A stretch of DNA of 64,000 nt, taken from the NCBI RefSeq assembly GCF_014205015.1, contig NZ_JACHMO010000001.1, positions 4,650,001 to 4,714,000 on the forward strand, in the 5' to 3' direction. Below, one piece after another: positions 55,822 to 63,935 of this stretch. The position numbers were made by a program, and so were the translations under genes. The notes beneath the pieces are model-generated. The model searched no databases, was not told where the DNA came from, and was given only the letters and a program-made list of their open reading frames with translations. How positions within the stretch are numbered: the first letter of the stretch is position 1; each line of letters begins with the position of its first letter. This stretch comes from Saccharothrix ecbatanensis. GTDB taxonomy: Bacteria; Actinomycetota; Actinomycetes; Mycobacteriales; Pseudonocardiaceae.

Positions 55822-57414
55822 TCAGGAGGTGATCCGCACCGACGACGTGCCCGCGCCGTGCGACTTGCCCGGCGAGCGGACGCCGTTCACGGTCGAGGTG
55901 TCGAAGGCGAACGTGATGACCGCCGTGGCGATGGCGTCGGCGTTGACGTCCAGCGCCTCCGCGTTGACGTTGCCGCGCAGGTCGTAGCCCGCCGCCAGCT
56001 GTGCGTACAGCGCCGCGTCGGCACCGTCCGCGACAGGCGTGAAGCTGTCGCACGGCTGGTGGTAGCACGGGTCGTACGCCGCGCCCGCCACACCGCCGTA
56101 CAGCGCCGCCTGGGCCGCCGTCTTCACGCCCTCCGCCCCGGTGAACAGGCCACCGGCCGGGATGCCCACCGCGATGAACGGCCCGTAGTCGGACCGGCCG
56201 GAGAACTCGGTGTCCTCCGACGGCACGCCGCGGTCTGCGTAGAACTTCTCGAACACGTCCTCGATCTCCGCCGAGCCGGGCGGGATGAAGCCGGGCGGTG
56301 CGGTGCCGCTGGAGTTGTCGCCGTCGTAGACGCCGTTGAAGTAGTTCGGCGAGCCGACCATGTCGAAGTTCAGGTACAGCGCGATCCGGTCCTGCTCGGC
56401 CTGCGGCAGCGTCGCGATGTAGTGCTCCGAACCGAGCAGGCCCTCCTCCTCGGCGCCCCACCAGGCGAACCGGACCAGGTTGTTCGACTTCACCTTGGCC
56501 ATCTTGACCGCGACCTCCAGCAGCGCGGCGGAGCCGGTGCCGTTGTCGTTGATCCCCGCGCCGTCCTGGACGCTGTCGAGGTGCGCGCCGGCCATCACGG
56601 TGTTGCCGGTGAGGCCTGCCCGCGACTCGGCGAACACGTTCCACGCGGTGCGGGTGTCGGACAGGAAGTCGACCTTCACGCGGACGACGCGCGGACCGTC
56701 GGAGGCCAGTTCCGCGCCGACCGCGAAGGTGGCGAAGACGACCGGGATCGCCAGGCCTGGTGTGTCGCCGATCGGCGTGGACAGGCCGGTGCGGCCCGGC
56801 TGGCCCTCGTTGAACAGGATCACGCCGACCGCGCCCGCCGCCTGGGCGTTGAGCGTCTTCTGGGCGAACCCGCACGAGCCGCGTTGCAGCAGGGCAATGT
56901 TGCCCGCCGGGAACGTCACGAAGTCGGACGCCTCGCAGCCGCTGGTGTTGGAGTTCGGGTCGGGGCCGGGCGGGATGACCACGTCCACGGGGACGACCGT
57001 GCTGGTGACCTCGCCGATGAACGTCGGGGTGAAGCCGTTGCGGGTGAAGTCGCGGTCCACGACGTAGGTCTTGGCCGTGGGCGTGAGCTGCTGGAGCTCG
57101 GACTTCTCCTCGCTGTAGGGGAACTCGAACTCCTGCACGGTGGGCGCGTAGCCGGAGGAGGTGAGGGTGTCGACCACGTAGTCGACCGACGCCCGGTAGC
57201 CCGGTCTTCCCGCGGCCCGGTCGCCGTGGACGTCGGCGATGTCCTGGAACGCGTCGAGGTGGCGCATCACCCCGTCGAGCGTGACGGCTTTGGTGAGCTT
57301 GGCGGGTGAGTTGTTGTTGGGATCGGCAGCGGCCGGCCCGACCACGAGGAGTGGTGCGATCAGGACGAGCGCGGAGGTGACGGCGAGCCGCCTGCGGCGG
57401 GTACGAGAGGGCAT
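55822..57414 (-). CDS. Secreted M28 aminopeptidase with PA domain
   Basis: 530-aa exported zinc aminopeptidase. A signal peptide with a RTRRRR start ends near AAA (about 30). A PA domain (about 130-225; GNIALLQRGSCGFAQKTLNAQAAGAVGVILFN) precedes the M28 catalytic part. Its metal ligands are the His of AGAHLDSV, the Asp of INDNGTGSAALLEV, the Glu pair of WWGAEEEGLLGS (base and ligand), the Asp of NFDMVGSPN and the His of CYHQPCD. It resembles Streptomyces griseus-type aminopeptidases. ATG 57414 has GGAGG six bases upstream. Confidence 0.94.
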   Translation of the reverse strand: MPSRTRRRRLAVTSALVLIAPLLVVGPAAADPNNNSPAKLTKAVTLDGVMRHLDAFQDIADVHGDRAAGRPGYRASVDYVVDTLTSSGYAPTVQEFEFPYSEEKSELQQLTPTAKTYVVDRDFTRNGFTPTFIGEVTSTVVPVDVVIPPGPDPNSNTSGCEASDFVTFPAGNIALLQRGSCGFAQKTLNAQAAGAVGVILFNEGQPGRTGLSTPIGDTPGLAIPVVFATFAVGAELASDGPRVVRVKVDFLSDTRTAWNVFAESRAGLTGNTVMAGAHLDSVQDGAGINDNGTGSAALLEVAVKMAKVKSNNLVRFAWWGAEEEGLLGSEHYIATLPQAEQDRIALYLNFDMVGSPNYFNGVYDGDNSSGTAPPGFIPPGSAEIEDVFEKFYADRGVPSEDTEFSGRSDYGPFIAVGIPAGGLFTGAEGVKTAAQAALYGGVAGAAYDPCYHQPCDSFTPVADGADAALYAQLAAGYDLRGNVNAEALDVNADAIATAVITFAFDTSTVNGVRSPGKSHGAGTSSVRITS

Positions 57415-57519
57415 GGCTTGCCTCCATGTGTGACAGACGCCACTAATGGGGTCGCCCGGACGTGGGTCATCCGTTACACCGATCAGCCCAACGCGACGCT
57501 GTGTCACCCGCTACTGGGG

Positions 57520-58251
57520 CTATCCTTGCCAGGGGCGCACGTTGCCCCAGTCCCACGTCGGCATGGGCTCGGCGGGGTTCGGCTCGGCGCCGGGCCGCGA
57601 GAAGATCACCGCCATCCTGGTGCCCCACTCCAGGTAGCCGACGAACGCCGAGCGGAACTCCGGGTCGTCCGGCAGGCCGACGTCGTCCGCCGTGTCGAGC
57701 AGCAGCGACACCCAGCGCTTGCGCTGCTGCTCGGTGATCCCCTTGCCCAGGTGCCGGCCCACCATCCCCCGGTGCCCGCCGCGCGACGTCGAGTAGGCGC
57801 TCGGTCCGCCGAAGACCTCACCGAGCCAGTCCGCGACGTGGTGCGCGTGGTGGGGATCCATACCGGCGAACAACGGCGCCAGCAGCTCGTCCTCGGGCAC
57901 GCGCAGGTAGAAGGCGTGGAGCAGCTTCTCGAACGCCTCCGCGCCGCCCGCCCACTCGTAGAGCGTGGGCGCCGGCCGGCCGATGTCGACCGGCTCGTGC
58001 CGGCGCGGTTCGTCGGCGTACGCGGCGAAGTCGGCGAGTTCGGCGGTGAACGGCGCGAAGTGCGGCCCGGCGCGGAAACCGTCCGGATCCGCCGCCCAGG
58101 TGAGGCGGACGACGTAGTCCCCGTCGCCCTTGGTCAGCTCGAAGTCGTGGCACTCGGGGGCGGCGGCGAGGTGCGCGGCGGCACGTCGGTAGGCGGCCTC
58201 GAACGCCTCGGCGCGGTCGGCCGGCACCCCGTAGCGGGTGTACTCGATCAT
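57520..58251 (-). CDS. ABM monooxygenase-truncated haemoglobin fusion
   Basis: 243 aa in two domains. Residues 1-95 form an antibiotic-biosynthesis-monooxygenase-like (ABM) ferredoxin fold: IEYTRYGVPADRAEAFEAAY and FELTKGDGDYVVRLTW. Residues about 105-235 form a group-II truncated haemoglobin: YEWAGGAEAFEKLLHAFYLRV, then the proximal His in VGRHLGKGIT, preceded by the usual Trp/Gly pattern. Such chimeras are known from Streptomyces. The globin may supply O2 or remove reactive species for the ABM part. ATG 58251 or 58254 is the start. Confidence 0.86.
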   Translation of the reverse strand: MIEYTRYGVPADRAEAFEAAYRRAAAHLAAAPECHDFELTKGDGDYVVRLTWAADPDGFRAGPHFAPFTAELADFAAYADEPRRHEPVDIGRPAPTLYEWAGGAEAFEKLLHAFYLRVPEDELLAPLFAGMDPHHAHHVADWLGEVFGGPSAYSTSRGGHRGMVGRHLGKGITEQQRKRWVSLLLDTADDVGLPDDPEFRSAFVGYLEWGTRMAVIFSRPGAEPNPAEPMPTWDWGNVRPWQG

Positions 58252-58347
58252 CATTTCGGCAGTCGAGCACCTCCGGCCGGACCGGGGCAAGCGCGTTGTC
58301 GAGCCGGCGCGGTGGACGTGTGTTAGCAAGGGGGCATGGGGACGACC

Positions 58348-59690
58348 TTGACAACCTCCCCTCCCTGAAGAGAGGGGATTCCCCGCCGGGCTCGCGCCCG
58401 ACAGTTCCTGCTTCTTCTCCCCCGGAAGGGAGGTTTCGCCGGATGCCTCGCCGACTAGCGTCGGGTCGGTCTTACCCCGGCTCCACAGGCCGTGACCGCC
58501 TGCCCGGCGGCCAGGATGTTGCGCGCGGCGTTCACGTCGCGATCGTGCCGTGCCCCGCAGTCGCACGTCCACTCGCGGACGTGCAGCGGCAACGTGTCCA
58601 GCACGTACCCGCAGTCCGAGCACGTCTTCGAGCTGGGCAGCCACCGGTCGACCACGACCAGGTCACGGCCGTACCAGTCGCACTTGTACTCCAGCATCGA
58701 CCGCAGATCCGACCAGGACGCGTCGGAGATCGCGCGGGCCAACGACCCGTTGCGCAGCATGTTGCGGACCGCCAGGTCCTCGATCACGACCAGTTGGTTC
58801 TCCCGGACGAGTCGAGTGGTCAGCTTGTGCAACAAATCCCGCCGACGGTCGGCGATACGGGCATGGACACGAGCCACCCGCAACCGGGCCTTGACCCGGT
58901 TCGCGGAACCCTTCTCCTTGCGGGCCAACGCCCGCTGGGCGCGGGCCAGGCGTTCCCGGTCCCGCCGCTCGTGCTTCGGGTTGGTGATCTTATCCCCGGT
59001 CGACAGCGTGACCAGGGAAGTGATCCCCGCATCGACACCCACGACGTGATCTGTGGGTGGGGCGTGGATTATGGTGGTTTCGACCAGGATCGACACGTGC
59101 CACCGTCCGGCCGGGTCACGCGACACGGTCACCGTGGACGGCTCGGCGCCCTCGGGCAACGGCCTGGACCACACGATGTCCAGCGGCTCGGCCATCTTCG
59201 CCAACATCAGCCGGCCGTCGCGCCAGCGGAACGCAGACCGGGTGTACTCGGCGGAAGCCCTGCCCCGCTTGCGGGACTTGAACCGCGGATAGCGAGACCG
59301 CTTCTCTCAGAACGCCGCGAACGCCGACTGCAAGTGTCGCAGCGACTGCTGCAACGGCACCTCGTTGAGAAACCCCAACCCGTCGGTCTTCTTCCACGCA
59401 GTGAGCAGGGCCGAGGTCTGCACGTAGTTCACCCGACGCTGCTCCCCGAACCACGCCTGCGTGCGGGCCTCCAACGCCCGGTTGTAGACCACCCGCACAC
59501 ACCCGAACGTGCGCAACAACTCCACTTCCTGCGCCGAAGACGGATGAAAACGGTACCGGAACGCCCGCTTCACCACCGACCCCGACACCATGATTCACAT
59601 TAACACCCAGCGAATGAGCCTTGCCGATGCGGTCGAGCATCGGTTTCCTCCCCGACATGAACGCCGGGGTATCCACCGACAGGAGCCCAG
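58348..59690 (-). mobile_element. Decayed IS605/IS607-type element with tnpB only
   Basis: A minus-strand tnpB gene flanked by similar short hairpins. At its 3' side (58353-58385) the minus strand reads GGGGAATCCCCTCTC, then TTCAGGGAGGGGAGG and TTGTCAA, typical of the right end of tnpB elements in actinomycetes. At the 5' side (about 59650-59682) it reads CCCCGGCGTTCATG, then TCGGGGAGGAAACC. No tnpA or serine recombinase gene is present. The boundaries are estimates. It lies between the ABM-globin gene and the acyl-CoA oxidase-like gene. Confidence 0.75.
58455..59591 (-). pseudogene. tnpB: tnpB (RNA-guided nuclease family) with one in-frame TGA
   Basis: The frame runs from 59591 (MVSGSVVKRAFRYRFHPS) to 58455 over about 378 codons but is cut by TGA at 59307-59309, between SAFAAF and EKRSRYPRFKSRKRG; a Trp codon (TGG) is usual at this place, so a single G-to-A change explains it. 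All downstream parts are intact: RuvC Asp in VGVDAGITSLVTL, Glu in VIEDLAVRNML, zinc-finger pairs CSDC and CDC, and the last Asp in HDRDVNAARNIL. TnpB is an RNA-guided DNA nuclease. The gene is probably inactive unless the TGA is read through. Confidence 0.88.
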
Positions 59691-61547
59691 ATGAGCGACA
59701 CCGACTCGTTGCGCGACCTGCTCGACGGCCGCTGGGGGACGCTGCGCCGGAACTCGATGGAACTCCTGGCCGGGCTGCCGCATCCCGGCGACTTGGGCCG
59801 CGAGGAGTACCGGGCGTGGGTGCTGGAGCAGCTGCACGCGTTGGCCGACGGTGGTCATCCGCTGATCGGGTTCCCGGCCGAGTACGGGGGCCGCGACGAC
59901 GTGGGCGGCTCGGTGGTGGCGTTCGAGGTGCTGGGGTTCGGCGACCTGTCGCTGATGGTCAAGGCCGGTGTGCAGTGGGGTCTGTTCGGCGGCGCGGTGC
60001 AGGCGTTGGGCACGACCGGGCACCACGACCGCTACCTGCGCGCGATCATGGACCTGGAGCTGCCGGGCTGCTTCGCGATGACGGAGACCGGGCACGGGTC
60101 GGACGTGCAGAACCTGCGCACCACGGCGACCTACGATCCGTCCACTGAGGAATTCGTGGTGCACACGCCGGACGTGTCGGCGCGCAAGGACTACATCGGC
60201 AACGCGGCCCGTGACGGGCGGATGGCCGTGGTGTTCGCGCAGTTGGTGACCGGCGGCGAGGGGCACGGCGTGCACGCCCTGCTGGTGCCGATCCGGGACG
60301 CGGAGAGCGCGCCGATGCCGGGTGTGCGGATCGAGGACTGCGGGCCGAAGGCCGGTCTGAACGGCGTGGACAACGGGCGGCTGTCGTTCGACCAGGTGCG
60401 CGTGTCTCGGGAGAACCTGCTCAACCGGTACGGCGACGTGACGCCGGACGGCACGTACTCCAGTCCGATCGAGGGCGAGGGCCGCCGGTTCTTCACCATG
60501 CTCGGCACGTTGGTGCGCGGGCGGATCAGCGTCGCCGGCGGGGCGGGCAGTGCGACCAAGAAGGCGTTGGCGCTGGCGATCCGTTACGGCGACACGCGGC
60601 GGCAGTTCACCCGGCCGGACACCGGCGCCGAGGTCGTGGTGCTCGACTACCTGGCCCACCAGCGGCGGCTGCTGCCCGCGTTGGCGACGTCCTACGCGTT
60701 GCACTTCGCGCAGGAGGAGTTGGTCGCGGCGCTGCACGACGTGGCGGACGACCGGCAGCAGCGGGAGTTGGAGTCGCGGGCGGCCGGGCTGAAGGCGGTG
60801 GCCACCTGGCACGCGACGCACACGATCCAGACGTGCCGGGAGGCGTGCGGCGGCGCGGGGTACCTGTCGGAGAACCTGATCGCCGGGCTCAAGGCGGACA
60901 CCGATGTGTTCACGACGTTCGAGGGCGACAACACGGTGTTGTTGCAGTTGGTCGCCAAGGGGCTGCTGACCAGTTACCGCGACCACGTCGGCGATCTGGA
61001 TCCTTGGGGCATGGCGCGGTTCGTGGCGGATCAGGCCGTGGGCGTGGTGATCGAGCGGACGGCCGCGCGGGCGATCATCGACCGGTTGGTCTCGGGCAGT
61101 TCGGACGCGTTGCTGGACCGGGGCTGGCAGGTGCGGCAGTTCGAGGACCGCGAGAAGCACGTGCTGGAGGGGTTGGCCCGGCGGTTGCGGCGGGCGTCCA
61201 AGGAGAACGCGTTCGACGTGTTCAACGCCGCGCAGGACCACGTGCTGCATGCCGCCCGTGCGCACGTGGACCGGGTGGTGCTGGAGGCGTTCGTGGCGGC
61301 GGTGGACCGGTGCGGCGACCCTTCGGCCTCGGCGCTGCTGGACCAGGTGTGCGACCTGTACGCGTTGAGCACGATCGAGGCGGATCGGGCTTGGTTCCTG
61401 GAACACGGGCGGCTCACGCCGCAGCGGGCGAAGGCCGTTTCGCAGGCGGTGAACGAGCTTTGCGGGCGGTTGCGACCGCGTGCTCGGGCGCTGGTGGACG
61501 CGTTCGGTATCCCGGAGACGTTGCTCACGGCCCCGATAGGCGTCTGA
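59691..61547 (+). CDS. Acyl-CoA dehydrogenase/oxidase family flavoenzyme
   Basis: 618-aa FAD enzyme of the acyl-CoA oxidase-like group (longer than dehydrogenases of about 390 aa). FAMTETGHGSDVQNLRTTATYD binds FAD and substrate; ACGGAGYLSENLIAGLKADTDVFTTFEGDNTVLLQLVAKGLL contains the oxidase-type TTFEGDNTVL, whose Glu is the expected base. A C-terminal helical domain (about 440-618) matches acyl-CoA oxidases. It oxidises acyl-CoA to enoyl-CoA in beta-oxidation. The start codon ATG 59691 lies at the very edge of the tnpB element, so its promoter may be inside or beyond the element. Confidence 0.9.
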   Translation: MSDTDSLRDLLDGRWGTLRRNSMELLAGLPHPGDLGREEYRAWVLEQLHALADGGHPLIGFPAEYGGRDDVGGSVVAFEVLGFGDLSLMVKAGVQWGLFGGAVQALGTTGHHDRYLRAIMDLELPGCFAMTETGHGSDVQNLRTTATYDPSTEEFVVHTPDVSARKDYIGNAARDGRMAVVFAQLVTGGEGHGVHALLVPIRDAESAPMPGVRIEDCGPKAGLNGVDNGRLSFDQVRVSRENLLNRYGDVTPDGTYSSPIEGEGRRFFTMLGTLVRGRISVAGGAGSATKKALALAIRYGDTRRQFTRPDTGAEVVVLDYLAHQRRLLPALATSYALHFAQEELVAALHDVADDRQQRELESRAAGLKAVATWHATHTIQTCREACGGAGYLSENLIAGLKADTDVFTTFEGDNTVLLQLVAKGLLTSYRDHVGDLDPWGMARFVADQAVGVVIERTAARAIIDRLVSGSSDALLDRGWQVRQFEDREKHVLEGLARRLRRASKENAFDVFNAAQDHVLHAARAHVDRVVLEAFVAAVDRCGDPSASALLDQVCDLYALSTIEADRAWFLEHGRLTPQRAKAVSQAVNELCGRLRPRARALVDAFGIPETLLTAPIGV

Positions 61548-61566
61548 AAGGTCCAGAATAGGCGTT

Positions 61567-61944
61567 ATGGATGACAGCGCGCAGATCAGTCTCGGTCTGG
61601 CCCGGTACGTGCAGGCGGTGGCCGAGGAGGTCGGCGTGCCGCCCGAGGGCACCGAGTTCGAGGTCAGCGACACCGCCACCGCGTACCTGGGCTTGGAGGG
61701 GCCGGGACGTGACCTGATGCTGCTGTGGAGCGAGCACCGCGGTTGGTCGATCGCGGTGGAGACCGATCCGACCGAGAAGCCGCTGGTGGTAGCCCATCTC
61801 GGCCTACCGCTCGTGCCGCCGCCGGACGCGGTGGCGAAGTTCGTGGACGACGTGCTGGCGGGCAAGCCGGGCAGCCCGGAGCCGGACCTGGCCGGCACCC
61901 GCGACCGCCACCGGCTCGCCAACCGGCTGAGCGATTACCTGTAG
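61567..61944 (+). CDS. DUF6292-type small protein
   Basis: 125-aa cytoplasmic protein. LGLARYVQAVAEEVGVPPEG, DTATAYLGLEGPGRDLMLLWSEHRGWSIAVE and FVDDVLAG follow the pattern of actinobacterial DUF6292 proteins; no function is known. It starts 19 bp after the oxidase-like gene and may share its transcript. Confidence 0.68.
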   Translation: MDDSAQISLGLARYVQAVAEEVGVPPEGTEFEVSDTATAYLGLEGPGRDLMLLWSEHRGWSIAVETDPTEKPLVVAHLGLPLVPPPDAVAKFVDDVLAGKPGSPEPDLAGTRDRHRLANRLSDYL

Positions 61945-62004
61945 CCGGTCAGGTGTCGCGGCGCTTGACCCCCGTCATCGTCCGCCTCGGCCCGCGGGAC
62001 CGGA

Positions 62005-62313
62005 CTAGGAGACGCCCAGGAACCGCAGGCCGGCGGTCGTCGCGGCGGCGAGGACCACCACCACCACGAACGGGGCCTTCCGCCACGCCGCGATCCCACC
62101 GACCACCACGCCGATCGGCAGTGCGAGCCCCGCGAAGCCTTGGCCCTTGGTCAGCGTGGACGTTGCGACGAGCGCGAACAGCAGGACCGTCGCAGAGGTG
62201 GACATCAGCAGCTTGACCCGGTCCGACAGCTTGAGCCGGTCGCGCAGCAGCGGTCCGGACAGGCGGATCACGTAGGTGCCGGCGGCGAGCACGAGGATGG
62301 CGGTCAACGTCAT
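62005..62313 (-). CDS. azlD: AzlD-family branched-chain amino acid exporter subunit
   Basis: 102-aa membrane protein with three to four helices. ILVLAAGTYVIRLSGPLL and TVLLFALVATSTL are AzlD-type blocks. It forms the small subunit of the AzlCD exporter for branched-chain amino acids. ATG 62313 overlaps the azlC stop by 4 bp. Confidence 0.88.
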   Translation of the reverse strand: MTLTAILVLAAGTYVIRLSGPLLRDRLKLSDRVKLLMSTSATVLLFALVATSTLTKGQGFAGLALPIGVVVGGIAAWRKAPFVVVVVLAAATTAGLRFLGVS

Positions 62314-62987
62314 GCGGGCACCTTCTGACGTGCGGTGATCAGCAGTCCGACCACCGCGCACAGCACCGGCACGCCCGCGGGCAGGAACGGTGTGGCGGCC
62401 AGCGCGACGGCCGCGCCGAGCAGGGCGGCGTTCCTGGTCGCGGCGTCCTTGAGCGCGGGCAGCAGGAGCGCGAAGAGCGCCGCGGGGAACACCGCGTCCA
62501 GCCCGAAGGCGTTCGGGTCGCCGATGTTCTGCCCGATGAACGCGCCCGCGACGACCGACACGTTCCAGGCGATGAACAGCGAGATGCCGCACAGCCAGTA
62601 GGCGGTCTTGGCCTTGCGCGGGTCGGGTTGGGCCATCGCGAAGGCGGTGGTCTCGTCGATCAGGAGGTGGCTGCCGACGAGCCGTTGGACCAGGCCCTTG
62701 CCCAGCACGTCGCCGACGGCCAGGCCGAACGGCAGGTGGCGGACGTTGAGCAGGAGCCCGGCCACGACCGCGGCGGCCGGGCTGCCGCCGGCGGCGACCA
62801 CGCCGACCGCCATGAACTGCGCGCCGCCCGCGAAGACGAGGAGCGACATCACCACGGGGAGCCACCACGACATGCCCGCGCTGGTGGAGATCGCGCCGAA
62901 GGAAGCGCCGCTGACTGCGGCGCCGGCGGCCACCGCGGAGACGTCACGCAGCAGTCCGGGGTCCAGGGTTCGCCATATCGAACGCAT
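62310..62987 (-). CDS. azlC: AzlC-family branched-chain amino acid exporter subunit
   Basis: 225-aa large exporter subunit with about seven membrane helices. FGAISTSAGMSWW, FAGGAQFMAVGVVAAGG and LLLNVRHLPFGLAVGD are AzlC signatures. ATG 62987 lies in the left arm of a palindrome that also covers the first possible start of the divergent XRE-cupin gene, so the mRNA may have little or no leader. Confidence 0.92.
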   Translation of the reverse strand: MRSIWRTLDPGLLRDVSAVAAGAAVSGASFGAISTSAGMSWWLPVVMSLLVFAGGAQFMAVGVVAAGGSPAAAVVAGLLLNVRHLPFGLAVGDVLGKGLVQRLVGSHLLIDETTAFAMAQPDPRKAKTAYWLCGISLFIAWNVSVVAGAFIGQNIGDPNAFGLDAVFPAALFALLLPALKDAATRNAALLGAAVALAATPFLPAGVPVLCAVVGLLITARQKVPA

Positions 62988-63001
62988 CGTCTTCTACGAT
63001 G
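62985..63001. promoter_or_regulatory. Palindromic operator over the azlC start
   Basis: CATCGTCTTCTACGATG: arms CATCGT and ACGATG with a 5-bp spacer. The left arm contains the azlC start codon (minus strand), the right arm an ATG for the plus-strand regulator frame. Confidence 0.7.
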
Positions 63002-63043
63002 AACAGTGGGGAAGCGTTCGTCAAGCCGAACGATTGGACTGTC

Positions 63044-63601
63044 ATGTCGAACACAGGCGCGCCGCTCCAGGTCATCGCGGCCTCCCTTCGCCGGGAGCGC
63101 GAGCGGGCCGGGCTGTCGTTGAGCGAGTTGGCCAAGCGTGCGGGGATCGCGAAGTCGACGCTGTCCCAGCTCGAGGCGGCGAGCGGCAACCCCAGCGTGG
63201 AGACCCTGTGGGCGCTCGGCGTGGCACTCGGCGTGCCGTTCTCCCGCCTGGTCGACCCACCCGCGGCCCGCGTCCAGGTGATCCGCGCGGGCGAGGGCCC
63301 CGCGATCTACTCGGAACGCGCCAACTACACCGCGACCCTGCTCGCGTCCTGCCCACCCGGCGCCCGCCGCGACATCTACATGCTCCGCCTGGAACCAGGC
63401 GCCGCCCGCGAATCCGAACCGCACATGTCGGGCACGGTGGAACACCTGATCGTCAGCACCGGCCGAATGCTCGCCGGGCCGCGGACGGAACCGATCGAAC
63501 TGGGCCCCGGCGACTACCTCGTCTACCCCGGCGACATCCCGCACACGGCCCAAGCACTCGAACCGGGAACCACCGCCCTGCTGGTCTCGGAGCACGTGTA
63601 G
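63044..63601 (+). CDS. XRE-cupin regulator (probable azlCD regulator)
   Basis: 185-aa regulator. An HTH is at about 8-60 (SLRRERERAGLSLSELAKRAGIAKSTLSQLEAASGNPSVETLWALG). A cupin domain (about 90-180) ends in LGPGDYLVYPGDIPHTAQAL, a possible ligand- or metal-binding site. It diverges from azlCD. ATG 63044 is preferred, because ATG 62999 would lie inside the palindrome and add 15 residues outside the family pattern. It probably senses an amino acid and binds the palindrome at 62985. Confidence 0.88.
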   Translation: MSNTGAPLQVIAASLRRERERAGLSLSELAKRAGIAKSTLSQLEAASGNPSVETLWALGVALGVPFSRLVDPPAARVQVIRAGEGPAIYSERANYTATLLASCPPGARRDIYMLRLEPGAARESEPHMSGTVEHLIVSTGRMLAGPRTEPIELGPGDYLVYPGDIPHTAQALEPGTTALLVSEHV

Positions 63602-63689
63602 AACGCACGTTCGAGCGATCCAGTCGAGCGAGCAACCGACCGATAGATCTTGCATGCAGACAGCAACCGCACCGCCTACAGTCGAGGAC

Positions 63690-63935
63690 ATGAGCGAGCG
63701 CGACACCAAGCCGGTCCATGTCCGCGACGTGCCCGCCGACGTGGTCGACACCCTCCAGGCACGGGCGAGCGCCGAGGGCATGTCCCTAACGGCCTACCTG
63801 CGCAACATGTTCGTCGAGGTGGCCAGTCGACCGACCATGTCCGAGGTCTACCAGCGAAGCTGGCCGCGCCCGTGGGACGTCGACGGTGAATCGCTCCAGC
63901 GCGCCGTCCGGGAAGCGCGGGCGGACGACGAATGA
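63690..63935 (+). CDS. Antitoxin, ribbon-helix-helix type (VapB/FitA-like)
   Basis: 81-aa protein. KPVHVRDVPADVVDTLQARASAEGMSLTAYLRNMF is a ribbon-helix-helix DNA-binding motif as in FitA/VapB antitoxins; the acidic C-terminal part (EVYQRSWPRPWDVDGESLQRAVREARADDE) would cover the toxin. It overlaps the PIN-domain gene by 4 bp (ATGA). ATG 63690 is chosen; ATG 63654 is in frame. Confidence 0.85.
   Translation: MSERDTKPVHVRDVPADVVDTLQARASAEGMSLTAYLRNMFVEVASRPTMSEVYQRSWPRPWDVDGESLQRAVREARADDE

Noticed and set aside
58252..58454. tRNA or small RNA gene between globin and tnpB
   Set aside because: No cloverleaf or conserved T-loop is visible; the hairpin there is explained by the right end of the tnpB element.
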